From the NCBI GenBank assembly GCA_040776805.1, contig JAXGZS010000007.1:1-64000 (forward strand): a stretch of 64,000 nucleotides of DNA. The letters are read 5' to 3'. The DNA comes from UBA7702 sp040776805 (lineage in GTDB: Bacteria > Bacillota > Dehalobacteriia > UBA7702). Below the pieces are notes generated by a model. It was not told the DNA's origin, did no database searches, and saw only the letters and a list, made by a program, of their open reading frames with translations. Numbering within the stretch: the stretch's first letter is position 1; every line of letters begins with the position of its first letter. Below are positions 35,322-42,739 of this stretch, piece after piece. A program made the translations under genes and the position numbers.

Positions 35322-36191
35322 ATGACAGAACATACAAAAAAGAGCGATTGCACACCAAAAAAATGCGAATCTTGCAAGGAAAGCTGTGAAGGCCGTATGA
35401 AACCGGCAAAAGAAGCGGCAAATCCATATAGCGACGTGAAAAAGGTGATCGGCGTGATCAGCGGCAAAGGCGGCGTGGGTAAATCAATGGTCACCTCCAT
35501 GTTGGCCCAGGATATGAGCGACCGCGGTTACCGTACGGCGATTCTCGACGCCGATTTGACCGGGCCTTCCATTCCCCAGGGTTTCGGCATCCATCAACGG
35601 GCCGAATCTTCCGAAGCGGGATTGCTCCCCGCCTTGTCCAAAGACGGCATTAAGATCATGTCCATCAATTTGCTGCTGGAAAACGAAAAAGAGCCTGTGG
35701 TTTGGCGCGGCCCGATGATTGCCGGCGCCGTTAAACAATTCTGGACCGACGTAATTTGGGGCGATATTGATTTTATGTTTGTCGACATGCCTCCGGGCAC
35801 CGGCGACGTACCCCTGACGGTTTTTCAGTCCCTGCCTGTGGACGGTCTCATCATCGTAACTTCACCCCAGGAATTGGTGCAGATGATCGTGGGCAAAGCA
35901 GTCCATATGGCGAAACATATGGAAGTTCCCATCATCGGCATTGTGGAAAATATGTCCTATATTCAGTGTCCTGACTGCACCAAGAAGATCCAGATGTTCG
36001 GTGAAAGCCATGTCGAGGAAACCGCCGCGGAATACGGCTTGAAGGTCTTGGGCAAACTGCCCCTTGATCCCAGAGTGTCCGCTGCTTACGACGCCGGGGA
36101 AGTGCAGCTTTTCGCGGATCACTGGGATAAAGGTATCGGCGACGCCGTGGAAGCTCTCGGCGGCGAAAGAGCAGGGAGCACGAAAGCGTGA
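35322..36191 (+). CDS. mrp: Mrp/NBP35-family iron-sulfur carrier ATPase
   Basis: A 289-residue P-loop protein with deviant Walker A VISGKGGVGKSMV near residue 48 and Walker B VDMPPGTGDVPLT. The N-terminal Cys-rich stretch (CTPKKCESCKESC, about 8-20) and the internal CPDC pair (about 207-210) are the Fe-S binding sites. It loads iron-sulfur clusters onto target enzymes. The N-terminal cluster is of the NBP35 type rather than the DUF59 type. The gene is monocistronic with its own promoter and terminator. Confidence 0.92.
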   Translation: MTEHTKKSDCTPKKCESCKESCEGRMKPAKEAANPYSDVKKVIGVISGKGGVGKSMVTSMLAQDMSDRGYRTAILDADLTGPSIPQGFGIHQRAESSEAGLLPALSKDGIKIMSINLLLENEKEPVVWRGPMIAGAVKQFWTDVIWGDIDFMFVDMPPGTGDVPLTVFQSLPVDGLIIVTSPQELVQMIVGKAVHMAKHMEVPIIGIVENMSYIQCPDCTKKIQMFGESHVEETAAEYGLKVLGKLPLDPRVSAAYDAGEVQLFADHWDKGIGDAVEALGGERAGSTKA

Positions 36192-36290
36192 AACCGCGAG
36201 GAATACAAAAAAGTTCCTCGTCCGCGGGATTCCAATACCTGGGGTGATGATTCCCAAGTCGCCGTCAAGCAGAACAGCGTAAAATAAGCA

Positions 36291-36327
36291 AAAAGCCTTT
36301 CCTTTCAGTGATAAGAGAAAGGCTTTT
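36291..36327 (+). terminator. Terminator after the Mrp-family gene
   Basis: A perfect 11-bp stem AAAAGCCTTTC/GAAAGGCTTTT (36291-36301 with 36317-36327), about 100 nt after the stop codon of the Mrp gene. Confidence 0.7.
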
Positions 36328-36349
36328 ATGATAAAAAGGAGGGAATATC

Positions 36350-36880
36350 ATGACAAGAGAACTGCGCCGCCGCAATCAGGCTTTGGAAAAAACGGAAATC
36401 ATCGCGGTCTTGCTGCGAAATACCAGCGGCGTACTGGCCCTGACCGGTACCGACGGCTACCCTTACGCGGTGCCGTTAAGCTATGTTTACACCGCGGGGA
36501 AGCTCTACTTTCACTGTGCCAAGGAAGGATATAAAATCGATGCCCTCCGCCAGGGCTCAAAAGCCTCTTTCTGCGTGATCGACAGAGACGAAATTGTTCG
36601 GGAAACCTTTTCTACCAGTTACATCAGTGTGATCGCTTTCGGTAAAGCGCATCTTGTGACCGATGATGAAGAAAAAAGGTGTTCCATCCGCCTTCTCGCC
36701 GCGAAATACGGTACCGGGGACAGGGCGGCCGATGAAAGGGAAATCGAAAAATCTTGGAATAGACTGACGATGATCCGCCTCGAGATCGAAGAGATCACCG
36801 GCAAGGCGGCGACGGCGGTGATCAAAAACAGGGAAGCCTATTTTCCCCAAGCCGGAAAAGCCTGCTCCTGCCAGAGCTGA
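36350..36880 (+). CDS. Pyridoxamine 5'-phosphate oxidase-like (NimA-type) flavoprotein
   Basis: A 176-residue split-barrel protein. TGVLAL-type core strands are GVLALTGTDGYPYAVPLSYVY and KLYFHCAKEGYKIDALRQGSKASFCVID, the usual pattern of NimA-like FMN-binding proteins of anaerobes. It ends with CSCQS. Such proteins bind flavin or related cofactors, and some reduce nitroimidazoles. GGAGGG precedes the ATG. The true substrate is unknown. Confidence 0.88.
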   Translation: MTRELRRRNQALEKTEIIAVLLRNTSGVLALTGTDGYPYAVPLSYVYTAGKLYFHCAKEGYKIDALRQGSKASFCVIDRDEIVRETFSTSYISVIAFGKAHLVTDDEEKRCSIRLLAAKYGTGDRAADEREIEKSWNRLTMIRLEIEEITGKAATAVIKNREAYFPQAGKACSCQS

Positions 36881-36966
36881 AACGGCCTTTGCCTCTTCAT
36901 CTGAGGGACTTTCTTCGACCTTGGCGCGTATAATAGGATAGAAGGTCAAAGAAAAGAGATCGCTGT

Positions 36967-37740
36967 ATGATTCCAGGTTTGCGAACATTGAAAAATCTCC
37001 TTGAAACGGCCTTGGCGCCGGTGGGGAGCACCATGTATATCTATGGCGGCGGCTGGAATGAAGATGACGACGGCGCCGGTGAAGACGCCGTCAATATCGG
37101 CGTGGCGCCGCAGTGGCGCGAGTTCTTTTTATCTCAGGAGGCGGACTACGACTTCCGCCGCCATCACGATAGAAGGGACGGTCTTGACTGCTCCGGCTAT
37201 GTGGGCTGGGTGCTGTATAACGTGTTTCGCAAGGAAAGCGGCGGCGAAGGCTACGTGCTCCCGTCCGCGGAAATGGCGAAGACCTTTGCCACTTATGGCT
37301 GGGGGACATACCGCCCGGCAAAGGAAGTCAGAGACCATTACCCAGGCGATCTCATGAGCAGCAAAGAACATCACGTCTATCTCGTACTTGGCGCCTGTGC
37401 CGACGGCAGTATCATGCTGCTCCATGCCAGCCCGCCGGGGGTGATGCTCAGCGGTACCGTGACACCGGCAGGGGATGCCGGGAGCAACGCCGTTTTGCTG
37501 GCAGAATACTATCTGAAAACGCATTACCCCGCCTGGTATGAAAAATTCCCCGCCTGTGGCAGGGGCCTTTCCTATCTGACCGAATACGATCAGCTGCGTT
37601 GGGATCTCGGCGGCGTTTTAAAAGATCCCGAAGGTTACCGTTTTTTGCCGCCGCCACTGCTTTTGGCGGATCTCTTCAAAAATAAAAAATATGGTTTGAC
37701 AGAACCGGATGCCCTCTATGACAAACGCCCGTATCTTTGA
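36967..37740 (+). CDS. NlpC/P60-like cysteine peptidase
   Basis: A 257-residue protein. GLDCSGYVGWVLYN near residue 74 has the catalytic Cys of NlpC/P60 enzymes and HHVYLVLG near residue 134 the catalytic His; DGSIMLLHASPPGV follows as the third strand. There is no signal peptide, so it may act in the cytoplasm on peptidoglycan fragments, or be exported by another route. It is not clearly in an operon with its neighbours. Confidence 0.82.
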   Translation: MIPGLRTLKNLLETALAPVGSTMYIYGGGWNEDDDGAGEDAVNIGVAPQWREFFLSQEADYDFRRHHDRRDGLDCSGYVGWVLYNVFRKESGGEGYVLPSAEMAKTFATYGWGTYRPAKEVRDHYPGDLMSSKEHHVYLVLGACADGSIMLLHASPPGVMLSGTVTPAGDAGSNAVLLAEYYLKTHYPAWYEKFPACGRGLSYLTEYDQLRWDLGGVLKDPEGYRFLPPPLLLADLFKNKKYGLTEPDALYDKRPYL

Positions 37741-37750
37741 TGATACGGGC
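37727..37750. terminator. Hairpin between convergent genes
   Basis: A perfect 9-bp stem GCCCGTATC/GATACGGGC overlaps the stop codon of the NlpC/P60 gene. The T-tracts on either strand are poor, so termination strength is uncertain. Confidence 0.45.
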
Positions 37751-37788
37751 GATTTCATGACCGGTTTTCCCTTCCGGTTTTGCGTTTA

Positions 37789-38214
37789 TCATGAGGCCAA
37801 AGTCTTTCCCATCTTTCTGCAGGCCATTTCCCCTGGGCTGTCCGGCTCTTCTTGGCAGATGACGCTGTCGCAGAGGAGCAGGGCGCCGTCTTCCCGGCAT
37901 AGGTCTTCCCAGGTGCGCATCCACTCGCCGTCGCCCCAGCCGTAAGAGCCGAAGAGGGCGATACCTTTGCCTTTTAAGGAGGGTTCCACAGCGGTGAACA
38001 TGGGTTCGAATTCCGTTTCTTCCAGCTCTTCTTCTCCCATGGAAGGGCAGCCGAAGGCAATGGCGTCGAAGTGATTGATCTCATCGGGAGCAAAGTCCCC
38101 GGCGGTGATCAGGGCTGCTTCCGCACCGTTTGCGCTGGCCCCTTCAGCGATGAGCTGTGCCATTCTTTCGGTATTCCCTGTACCGCTCCAGTAAACAACT
38201 GCGATTTTTTTCAT
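37789..38214 (-). CDS. Flavodoxin
   Basis: A 141-residue flavodoxin. The FMN phosphate loop is VVYWSGTGNTERMA near residues 6-19, followed by FGCPSMGEEELEE (isoalloxazine stacking) and LFGSYGWGDGEWM. It replaces ferredoxin as an electron carrier when iron is scarce. It lies 104 nt downstream of the DUF2325 gene on the same strand, in a cluster whose upstream promoters carry the operator also found at feoAB, which fits iron control. Confidence 0.92.
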   Translation of the reverse strand: MKKIAVVYWSGTGNTERMAQLIAEGASANGAEAALITAGDFAPDEINHFDAIAFGCPSMGEEELEETEFEPMFTAVEPSLKGKGIALFGSYGWGDGEWMRTWEDLCREDGALLLCDSVICQEEPDSPGEMACRKMGKTLAS

Positions 38215-38318
38215 TGGTGTTGATCCTTTCTTTTCGTGAAGTTTGTTTTATCATTCATCGGGAAGCGGCGATCATGTATTTTTGTTTTATAACGCCTGTT
38301 TCCCGTCAATATGCGTCA

Positions 38319-38600
38319 TTAAGCGACATGTTCTTCTAAAATATTTTTCAAAGCCGCCAAAGAACTGGTGTGAGAGCGGGCGACAATGGTCTCCCCGTGT
38401 CTGACTTCGCCGATGGCGCATTGCACCATGGCGTGGGACATGGTGCCGGTGAAAAGGACGAGCAAATCAGGAATACCGATGCGTCCCTTTAAGGTACCGT
38501 TGATTTTTGTGAAAACTTTTGCTTGGCAATGATATTGCTTACAGAGATTCTTGTATCGGCATTCCATACATTCATTGCCGCCGACGATGACGATATTCAT
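38319..38600 (-). CDS. DUF2325-domain protein
   Basis: A 93-residue protein with an N-terminal VIVGGNECMECRYKNLCKQYHCQAKVF and a central DLLVLFTGTMSHAMVQCAIGEVRH, characteristic of DUF2325. It has a C-x2-C-x4-C-x4-C cluster in the first 25 residues that could bind a metal. The family lacks a defined biochemical role. It lies 87 nt after the DUF3793 gene and before the flavodoxin gene. Confidence 0.85.
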   Translation of the reverse strand: MNIVIVGGNECMECRYKNLCKQYHCQAKVFTKINGTLKGRIGIPDLLVLFTGTMSHAMVQCAIGEVRHGETIVARSHTSSLAALKNILEEHVA

Positions 38601-38687
38601 GATTCATTCGATTCCTTTCTTGGGGAGGGCCATGCTCCCTTACTGTTTTCTGCTGATTTTTTAACCGTCAGGCCGGTTGCCTTTTGC

Positions 38688-39239
38688 TCAGGACCCGACT
38701 GCCAGTTGCTGCAAAGAAGCGCCTTGAGACCATCTTTTTTTGTAAATCTCCGTGCAGCGTTTATATCTGGCAAACTGTTTCGCGGCGCTATGGTCGTCGC
38801 CGTATACTTTCCAGCAGCCGGTACATTTGCAGTTGCTGCCCCGATGCTCCATAAAACCCTTCACATCGGTGCAGGGATAGCTCAAAAAGAGGCCGATCTC
38901 ATGGGGGAATTCCTCTGCTCCCCGGCATCTTTTAACCAATTCTTTGAGACATCCTTTGGTTGAGCGACAGGAATAACCTTTGCTTTGCAAAAGTTCTTTG
39001 GCCTCCTCGGCTGCAAGATCCTGGGACAGTCGCTGGGGACGGTAAAAATAAACCAGCCCCCTCTTTTCAGAGGTTCTCATCAGCAAAACGCGAATGCCTT
39101 TCGGGTTTAGTGCCCGGTTAAGGTTGCGAATATCCTGTTTTAGGGCAGCCCGGGAAGGGCAGCCGCAACTAAATAAATTGCCTGTTTTGATCCCCGCTAA
39201 GGTGGGGGAACAGTGGTTGATGACCGCTTCTTCCGACAT
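38688..39239 (-). CDS. DUF3793-family protein
   Basis: I chose the ATG at 39239 (MSEEAVINHCSPTLAGIKTGNLF), which has AGGAAGG 7 nt upstream; the ATG at 39245 is 1 nt from that site. The product has 183 residues. The N-terminal HCSPTLAGIKTGNLFSC is the family signature and the C-terminal half has several Cys (CRGAEEFPHEIGLFLSYPCTDVKGFMEH ... CKCTGCW). The family is often found beside flavodoxin and DUF2325 genes in anaerobic Bacillota and is thought to be linked to iron or heme stress, without a known reaction. A GTTAG-N6-CTAAC operator lies 30 bp before the start. Confidence 0.87.
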   Translation of the reverse strand: MSEEAVINHCSPTLAGIKTGNLFSCGCPSRAALKQDIRNLNRALNPKGIRVLLMRTSEKRGLVYFYRPQRLSQDLAAEEAKELLQSKGYSCRSTKGCLKELVKRCRGAEEFPHEIGLFLSYPCTDVKGFMEHRGSNCKCTGCWKVYGDDHSAAKQFARYKRCTEIYKKRWSQGASLQQLAVGS

Positions 39240-39268
39240 CTTCATACCTTCCTTTTTACTTAGGGCGA

Positions 39269-39288
39269 TGGTTAGTTGAAACTAACCA
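39269..39288. promoter_or_regulatory. Operator upstream of the DUF3793 gene
   Basis: A perfect 9-bp inverted repeat with a 2-bp centre (TGGTTAGTT/AACTAACCA) contains GTTAG-TTGAAA-CTAAC at 39271-39286. It shares the spacing of the feoAB site. It lies between the 52-residue gene and DUF3793 and could control an internal promoter. Confidence 0.65.
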
Positions 39289-39303
39289 AATACTATTTTT
39301 TTG

Positions 39304-39462
39304 CTATTTATTGATTACTTTTTCACGTTTTTGTTCCTTGCTTTCTTGCCGGTATCTGGCCGCAAGCCTCTTCAGCCGCTGCTTGAAATAGAAAAGCCCA
39401 ATGATCATCATCATGAGCAGGCAAAGATCCCGTTGCAGCAGTAGATCATAAACCAAAGCCAT
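39304..39462 (-). CDS. Small membrane protein of the iron-type cluster
   Basis: A 52-residue frame starting at ATG 39462 behind AAGGAG. A single membrane helix (LLMMMIIGLFYF, about 15-26) is followed by a strongly basic tail (KQRLKRLAARYRQESKEQKREK). It is the first gene after a consensus promoter with two GTTAG-N6-CTAAC operators and precedes DUF3793. I do not recognise the family. Its position in a feo-like regulon suggests a role in iron limitation or in membrane recruitment of the cluster. Confidence 0.65.
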   Translation of the reverse strand: MALVYDLLLQRDLCLLMMMIIGLFYFKQRLKRLAARYRQESKEQKREKVINK

Positions 39463-39563
39463 GTTTCTCACTCCTTTTCATGACCGCACCTTTTGATGGG
39501 CGGTGCTCCCGGTCAATTTGTGGTTTTTGCCTTCGCCGCATCAGACGGCGCTTGTCTCCGCTG

Positions 39564-39579
39564 GTTAGCCCCAACTAAC
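39564..39579. promoter_or_regulatory. Second operator of the flavodoxin-cluster promoter
   Basis: GTTAG-CCCCAA-CTAAC, 21 bp from the stronger site at 39593-39622 and downstream of the same leftward promoter. Only the conserved arms are symmetrical here. Confidence 0.55.
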
Positions 39580-39592
39580 TGTAATGTGAAAA

Positions 39593-39622
39593 ATAAGTAG
39601 TTAGCTCCTTCTAACTACTTAT
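39593..39622. promoter_or_regulatory. Strong operator at the flavodoxin-cluster promoter
   Basis: A perfect 12-bp inverted repeat (39593-39604 with 39611-39622) with a 6-bp centre contains GTTAG-CTCCTT-CTAAC. It begins directly after the -10 box of the leftward promoter, so a bound regulator would block initiation. Confidence 0.7.
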
Positions 39623-39651
39623 ATCCTACCCAATGATCCTATTTTTGTCAA
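39623..39651 (-). promoter_or_regulatory. Promoter of the small protein/DUF3793/DUF2325/flavodoxin cluster
   Basis: On the minus strand a perfect TTGACA (39646-39651) and TAGGAT (39623-39628) are 17 bp apart. The operator at 39593-39622 follows immediately. The leader from here to 39462 contains no other recognisable gene. Confidence 0.75.
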
Positions 39652-39659
39652 GAGGTTTT

Positions 39660-39707
39660 TAAAAAATTTTGGCGGGAGAGGGGCTTTTCTGAAAAACCTC
39701 TCTCCCG
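39660..39707 (-). terminator. Terminator of the ABC-transporter operon
   Basis: On the minus strand an 8-bp stem CGGGAGAG/CTCTCCCG (39673-39680 with 39100-type partner at 39700-39707) is followed by a T-rich stretch ending TTTTTT near 39661. It lies 6 nt past the permease stop codon. Confidence 0.6.
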
Positions 39708-39712
39708 TTCCT

Positions 39713-40492
39713 TTACTCGAGGTTCAGATGTCTTCTTAAAATATAGTCCACCAGGAAGAAGACGGCGGTGACCGTGACAAGCTCGATGGCAATACCAAAG
39801 AGCAGGGGCAGCAGTAAATCAGAGGATTGGCTTATGGTGGCATTGGCCTCAAAGGGGAGCAGCTCACCGATGAAGGAGGTGATGCTGATATAGATGATAT
39901 AGAAGAGGATGAAGCAGCCGAAGGGAACGATTCTCCGGCGTACCGTGTCGTTGGCTTTGAAAATCGGCAGTTGGGCCACGGAAATGGAAAGGTAAATCGT
40001 GAAGAGAAAAAGTGTGAAATTCAAGATCATGGAAACAAGGATCTCCGCCACCACCAGCCAGTCGCCGGCTTGGGCGTGAGAGAAGATAAAGGATAGGAAG
40101 TCGCCGATCATGCCCCATTCAAAGGTCGCGGCGTTTAAAACGAAGAGGAAGCCACAGAGGAGTCCGCAGAACAGGCCGATTCCCGACCAGACGATGGCGG
40201 CGACGGCTTTCGAGAGAATCAGTTGCCTTGTCGTGACCGGCAGCGTGAACATGAGGTAACCTTCGTCTTTCAGCAGGTTTCGGCGAAAGCGGCGGATCAT
40301 CGTCACCAAGGTAATGACGAAGGCGGCCACGGTAATGGCGGCGAAAAGGATGGCGGCGAAGGCCGAAGGCGTATCATAATGGGTTAAGAGCAATAAATTT
40401 GTAATAACCGCTGCCGCGATCATCAGCAGATAAACGGGGAGCAGCTCTTTGGCGATGGCCGAAAATTCATATTTTAGCAGCTTTGCGAACAT
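39713..40492 (-). CDS. ABC-2-type transporter permease
   Basis: A 259-residue membrane protein with about six helices (LLPVYLLMIAAAVITNLLLL, AAILFAAITVAAFVITLVTM, AIVWSGIGLFCGLLCGFLFVL and three more). Its start overlaps the 3' end of the ATPase gene by 19 nt. With that ATPase it forms a YtrA-operon-like exporter under a GntR regulator. The substrate is unknown; such systems answer to cell-envelope antibiotics. Confidence 0.85.
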   Translation of the reverse strand: MFAKLLKYEFSAIAKELLPVYLLMIAAAVITNLLLLTHYDTPSAFAAILFAAITVAAFVITLVTMIRRFRRNLLKDEGYLMFTLPVTTRQLILSKAVAAIVWSGIGLFCGLLCGFLFVLNAATFEWGMIGDFLSFIFSHAQAGDWLVVAEILVSMILNFTLFLFTIYLSISVAQLPIFKANDTVRRRIVPFGCFILFYIIYISITSFIGELLPFEANATISQSSDLLLPLLFGIAIELVTVTAVFFLVDYILRRHLNLE

Positions 40493-41181
40493 TGGAATAC
40501 CTCCCTGAACAATTCATCGATGGATTTGCCGTGGTCTTCCCGGATGGTATCGGCGTCTCCCTTTAAGACGATTTCTCCTTCTTTTAAGAAAATTACGTCG
40601 TCAAAAACGCGTTCAACGTCGGTGATCAGATGGGTGGAAATGATCACCGTAGAACCGGGGTCGTACATTTTTAAGATTAGGTCTAAAATGTAGTCTCTGG
40701 CCGCGGGGTCGACGCCACCGATGGGTTCGTCTAAGAGATACAGTTTTGCTTTTCGGGAAAGCACGAGAATCAGCTGAACTTTCTCTTTGTTGCCTTTGGA
40801 AAGCTGTTTGATTTTGGCTTCCTCATCAATGTTCATATCTTTTAAGAGCGATTTTGCCTTATCGAAATCAAAATCAGCATAGAAATCTTTGAAAAAAGCC
40901 AGCATCTTTTTGACCTTCATGCTTTCGTCCAGGTAGGAACGTTCCGGTAAAAAGGAGACGATCCCTTTGCTTTCGACGCCGGGAGGGCTGCCGTCGATCA
41001 AGAGGGTCCCCTTCGTTTCCAGCAAGCCGTTCATGGCTTTGAGCAGCGTTGTTTTGCCGCTGCCATTGGGGCCCAAAAGACCGATGATGCGCCCCTTTTC
41101 CGCGGTGAGGCTGATGTTTTTTAACGCCGGTTTCTTTTTGTAGACTTTGGTTAAGTCTTTGATTTCAATCAGTGATGTCAT
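40474..41181 (-). CDS. ABC-transporter ATP-binding protein
   Basis: A 235-residue ATPase with Walker A GLLGPNGSGKTTLLKAM near residue 38, signature LSKGNKEKVQLILVLSR and Walker B KLYLLDEPIGGVDPAAR. It is a YtrB/EcsA-type cytosolic subunit. It overlaps the permease gene by 19 nt and the GntR gene by 4 nt, so the three are co-translated. Confidence 0.93.
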   Translation of the reverse strand: MTSLIEIKDLTKVYKKKPALKNISLTAEKGRIIGLLGPNGSGKTTLLKAMNGLLETKGTLLIDGSPPGVESKGIVSFLPERSYLDESMKVKKMLAFFKDFYADFDFDKAKSLLKDMNIDEEAKIKQLSKGNKEKVQLILVLSRKAKLYLLDEPIGGVDPAARDYILDLILKMYDPGSTVIISTHLITDVERVFDDVIFLKEGEIVLKGDADTIREDHGKSIDELFREVFQCSQSC

Positions 41182-41540
41182 TTTTTCTCATTTCCTCCTA
41201 TAAACAGAGACGCCAGCTTTTCTTCGGGAAAGCCGATCTCTTTCATATTTTGAATGAATTCTTCCGTCAGTTTTTTGGCCGCCGCCACTCTTTTTTCCTC
41301 TATGAGGGCGTTGTTTTCCGTTACAAAACGCCCGCTGGTGCGTTCCGTTACCACCAGCATATCCGCTTCCAGGGTGCTCAAAGCCCGTTGGGCGGTGTTG
41401 GGATTGATGCCCTGGGCAGCGGCGATGTCCCGCACGGAAGGGAGCTTCTCACCGGGAGAAAACTCGCCGGAGAGTATCTTTTTGGTGATGTTCTCCACGA
41501 TCTGTAAGTAGATCGGCGTGTTTCGGTCAAAATGAGTCAT
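41178..41540 (-). CDS. GntR-family (YtrA-type) regulator
   Basis: A 120-residue protein with an N-terminal winged helix (IYLQIVENITKKILSGEFSPGEKLPSVRDIAAAQGINPNTAQRALSTLEADML) and a short helical tail, the size of YtrA regulators. It is the first gene of the ABC operon. A palindrome lies within its promoter between the -35 and -10 boxes, consistent with autorepression released by envelope stress. Confidence 0.93.
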   Translation of the reverse strand: MTHFDRNTPIYLQIVENITKKILSGEFSPGEKLPSVRDIAAAQGINPNTAQRALSTLEADMLVVTERTSGRFVTENNALIEEKRVAAAKKLTEEFIQNMKEIGFPEEKLASLFIGGNEKK

Positions 41541-41568
41541 AATCGCGCCTCGCTATCTTCTGTATTAC

Positions 41569-41597
41569 TGTATTAGTATCTTAATACAATAGTACAA
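41569..41597 (-). promoter_or_regulatory. Promoter and operator of the GntR/ABC operon
   Basis: On the minus strand TTGTAC (41592-41597) and TAATAC (41570-41575) are separated by 16 bp. A 7-bp inverted repeat with 6-bp centre, TGTATTA/TAATACA (41569-41588), covers the -10 box and spacer and is the likely YtrA-type operator. Confidence 0.65.
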
Positions 41598-41703
41598 CTG
41601 AGGGTGATATTTGTCAAGGCTTTTTTGAAAGAAAATTTCAAAAGCAGGAAAACCAGGGTTTATCACGTATAATAATAGATAGAAGTAATCGGAGGAGGCC
41701 GCA

Positions 41704-42693
41704 ATGAAACGGGAAGATCTGGAAAAAAGAGAAGAACAGATGTTGTCTCCCCACGCCGCAAAAAGCGCCTCAAGCCGTGGAAGGCTTTTCGAAATCCCCC
41801 CCTGCCCCCTGCGGACGGAGTTTCAGCGGGATCGGGACCGGATCATTCATTCCAAGAGTTTTCGCCGCCTCAAATATAAGACCCAGGTCTTTTTGCCCGG
41901 GGGCAGCGATCATTATCGGACGCGGCTCACCCATACCCTGGAAGTCGCCCAAATCGGTCGTACCATTGCCCGGGGCCTGAACCTCAACGAGGATCTCACC
42001 GAAGCCATTGGACTCGGCCACGACTTGGGCCATACGCCCTTCGGCCACGCCGGAGAGCGGCTGATCGACAGTTTGGTGCAGCCGGAATATAGTTTTCACC
42101 ATAATGAGCAGAGCCTGCGGATCGTCGATCTTTTAGAGGACGGCAAGGGATTGAACCTCACGGAGGAGGTGCGGGACGGCATCTTGCACCATACCGGCGG
42201 CGTGCCGCCGTTTACCTTGGAAGGGCAGGTGATCTGCTTTGCCGACCGCATTGCCTACGTTAACCATGATATCGACGATGCCCTGCGCAGCGGCTTTTTA
42301 ACGGAGGCGGATTTGCCCGCGGATTACGCCGACTTCCTGGGACAAACCCATTCCAGCCGAATTAACGCCCTGGTCAGTGATATCATCGAAACCAGCGAGG
42401 GCAAACCTTACGTGCGCCAATCGGCAACGGGCAGCGCTGCCTTGCAGCAACTGCGCGACTTCCTTTTTGACCATCTCTACCGCCTGTCTCAAGTACGGGA
42501 GGAGGAAGAAAAAGGCTGCGCCATCTTAAAAGCGCTCTTCCTTTATTATGAACGTCACCCCGAACAGATCCCCGCAACCACGCTGCAAGAGCCGCTGAAA
42601 ATACGCGTCAAAGACTATGTGGCGGGAATGACCGATAAATTCGCGGAAGAAACCTACATCGAATTATTTATTCCGAAAAGCTGCCGTTTCTGA
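41704..42693 (+). CDS. dgt: dGTP triphosphohydrolase-like HD protein
   Basis: A 329-residue HD-superfamily enzyme. The metal site has the His of THTLEVAQIGR near residue 79, HD in GLGHDLGHTPFGHAGE near residue 115 and a later Asp in CFADRIAYVNHDIDD. It hydrolyses dGTP (or other dNTPs) to deoxynucleoside and triphosphate. GGAGGAGG precedes the ATG. It begins a dgt-dnaG-rpoD cluster, a common core arrangement in Clostridia and Negativicutes. Confidence 0.93.
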   Translation: MKREDLEKREEQMLSPHAAKSASSRGRLFEIPPCPLRTEFQRDRDRIIHSKSFRRLKYKTQVFLPGGSDHYRTRLTHTLEVAQIGRTIARGLNLNEDLTEAIGLGHDLGHTPFGHAGERLIDSLVQPEYSFHHNEQSLRIVDLLEDGKGLNLTEEVRDGILHHTGGVPPFTLEGQVICFADRIAYVNHDIDDALRSGFLTEADLPADYADFLGQTHSSRINALVSDIIETSEGKPYVRQSATGSAALQQLRDFLFDHLYRLSQVREEEEKGCAILKALFLYYERHPEQIPATTLQEPLKIRVKDYVAGMTDKFAEETYIELFIPKSCRF

Positions 42694-42739
42694 CGATTGC
42701 ATAATATTACCATTTTTGTAAAAACTACGGAGAGACTTT

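Noticed and set aside
39481..39560. Inverted repeat GACCGCACC near the 52-residue gene
   Set aside because: Only short imperfect pairing, no T-run and no known riboswitch pattern.
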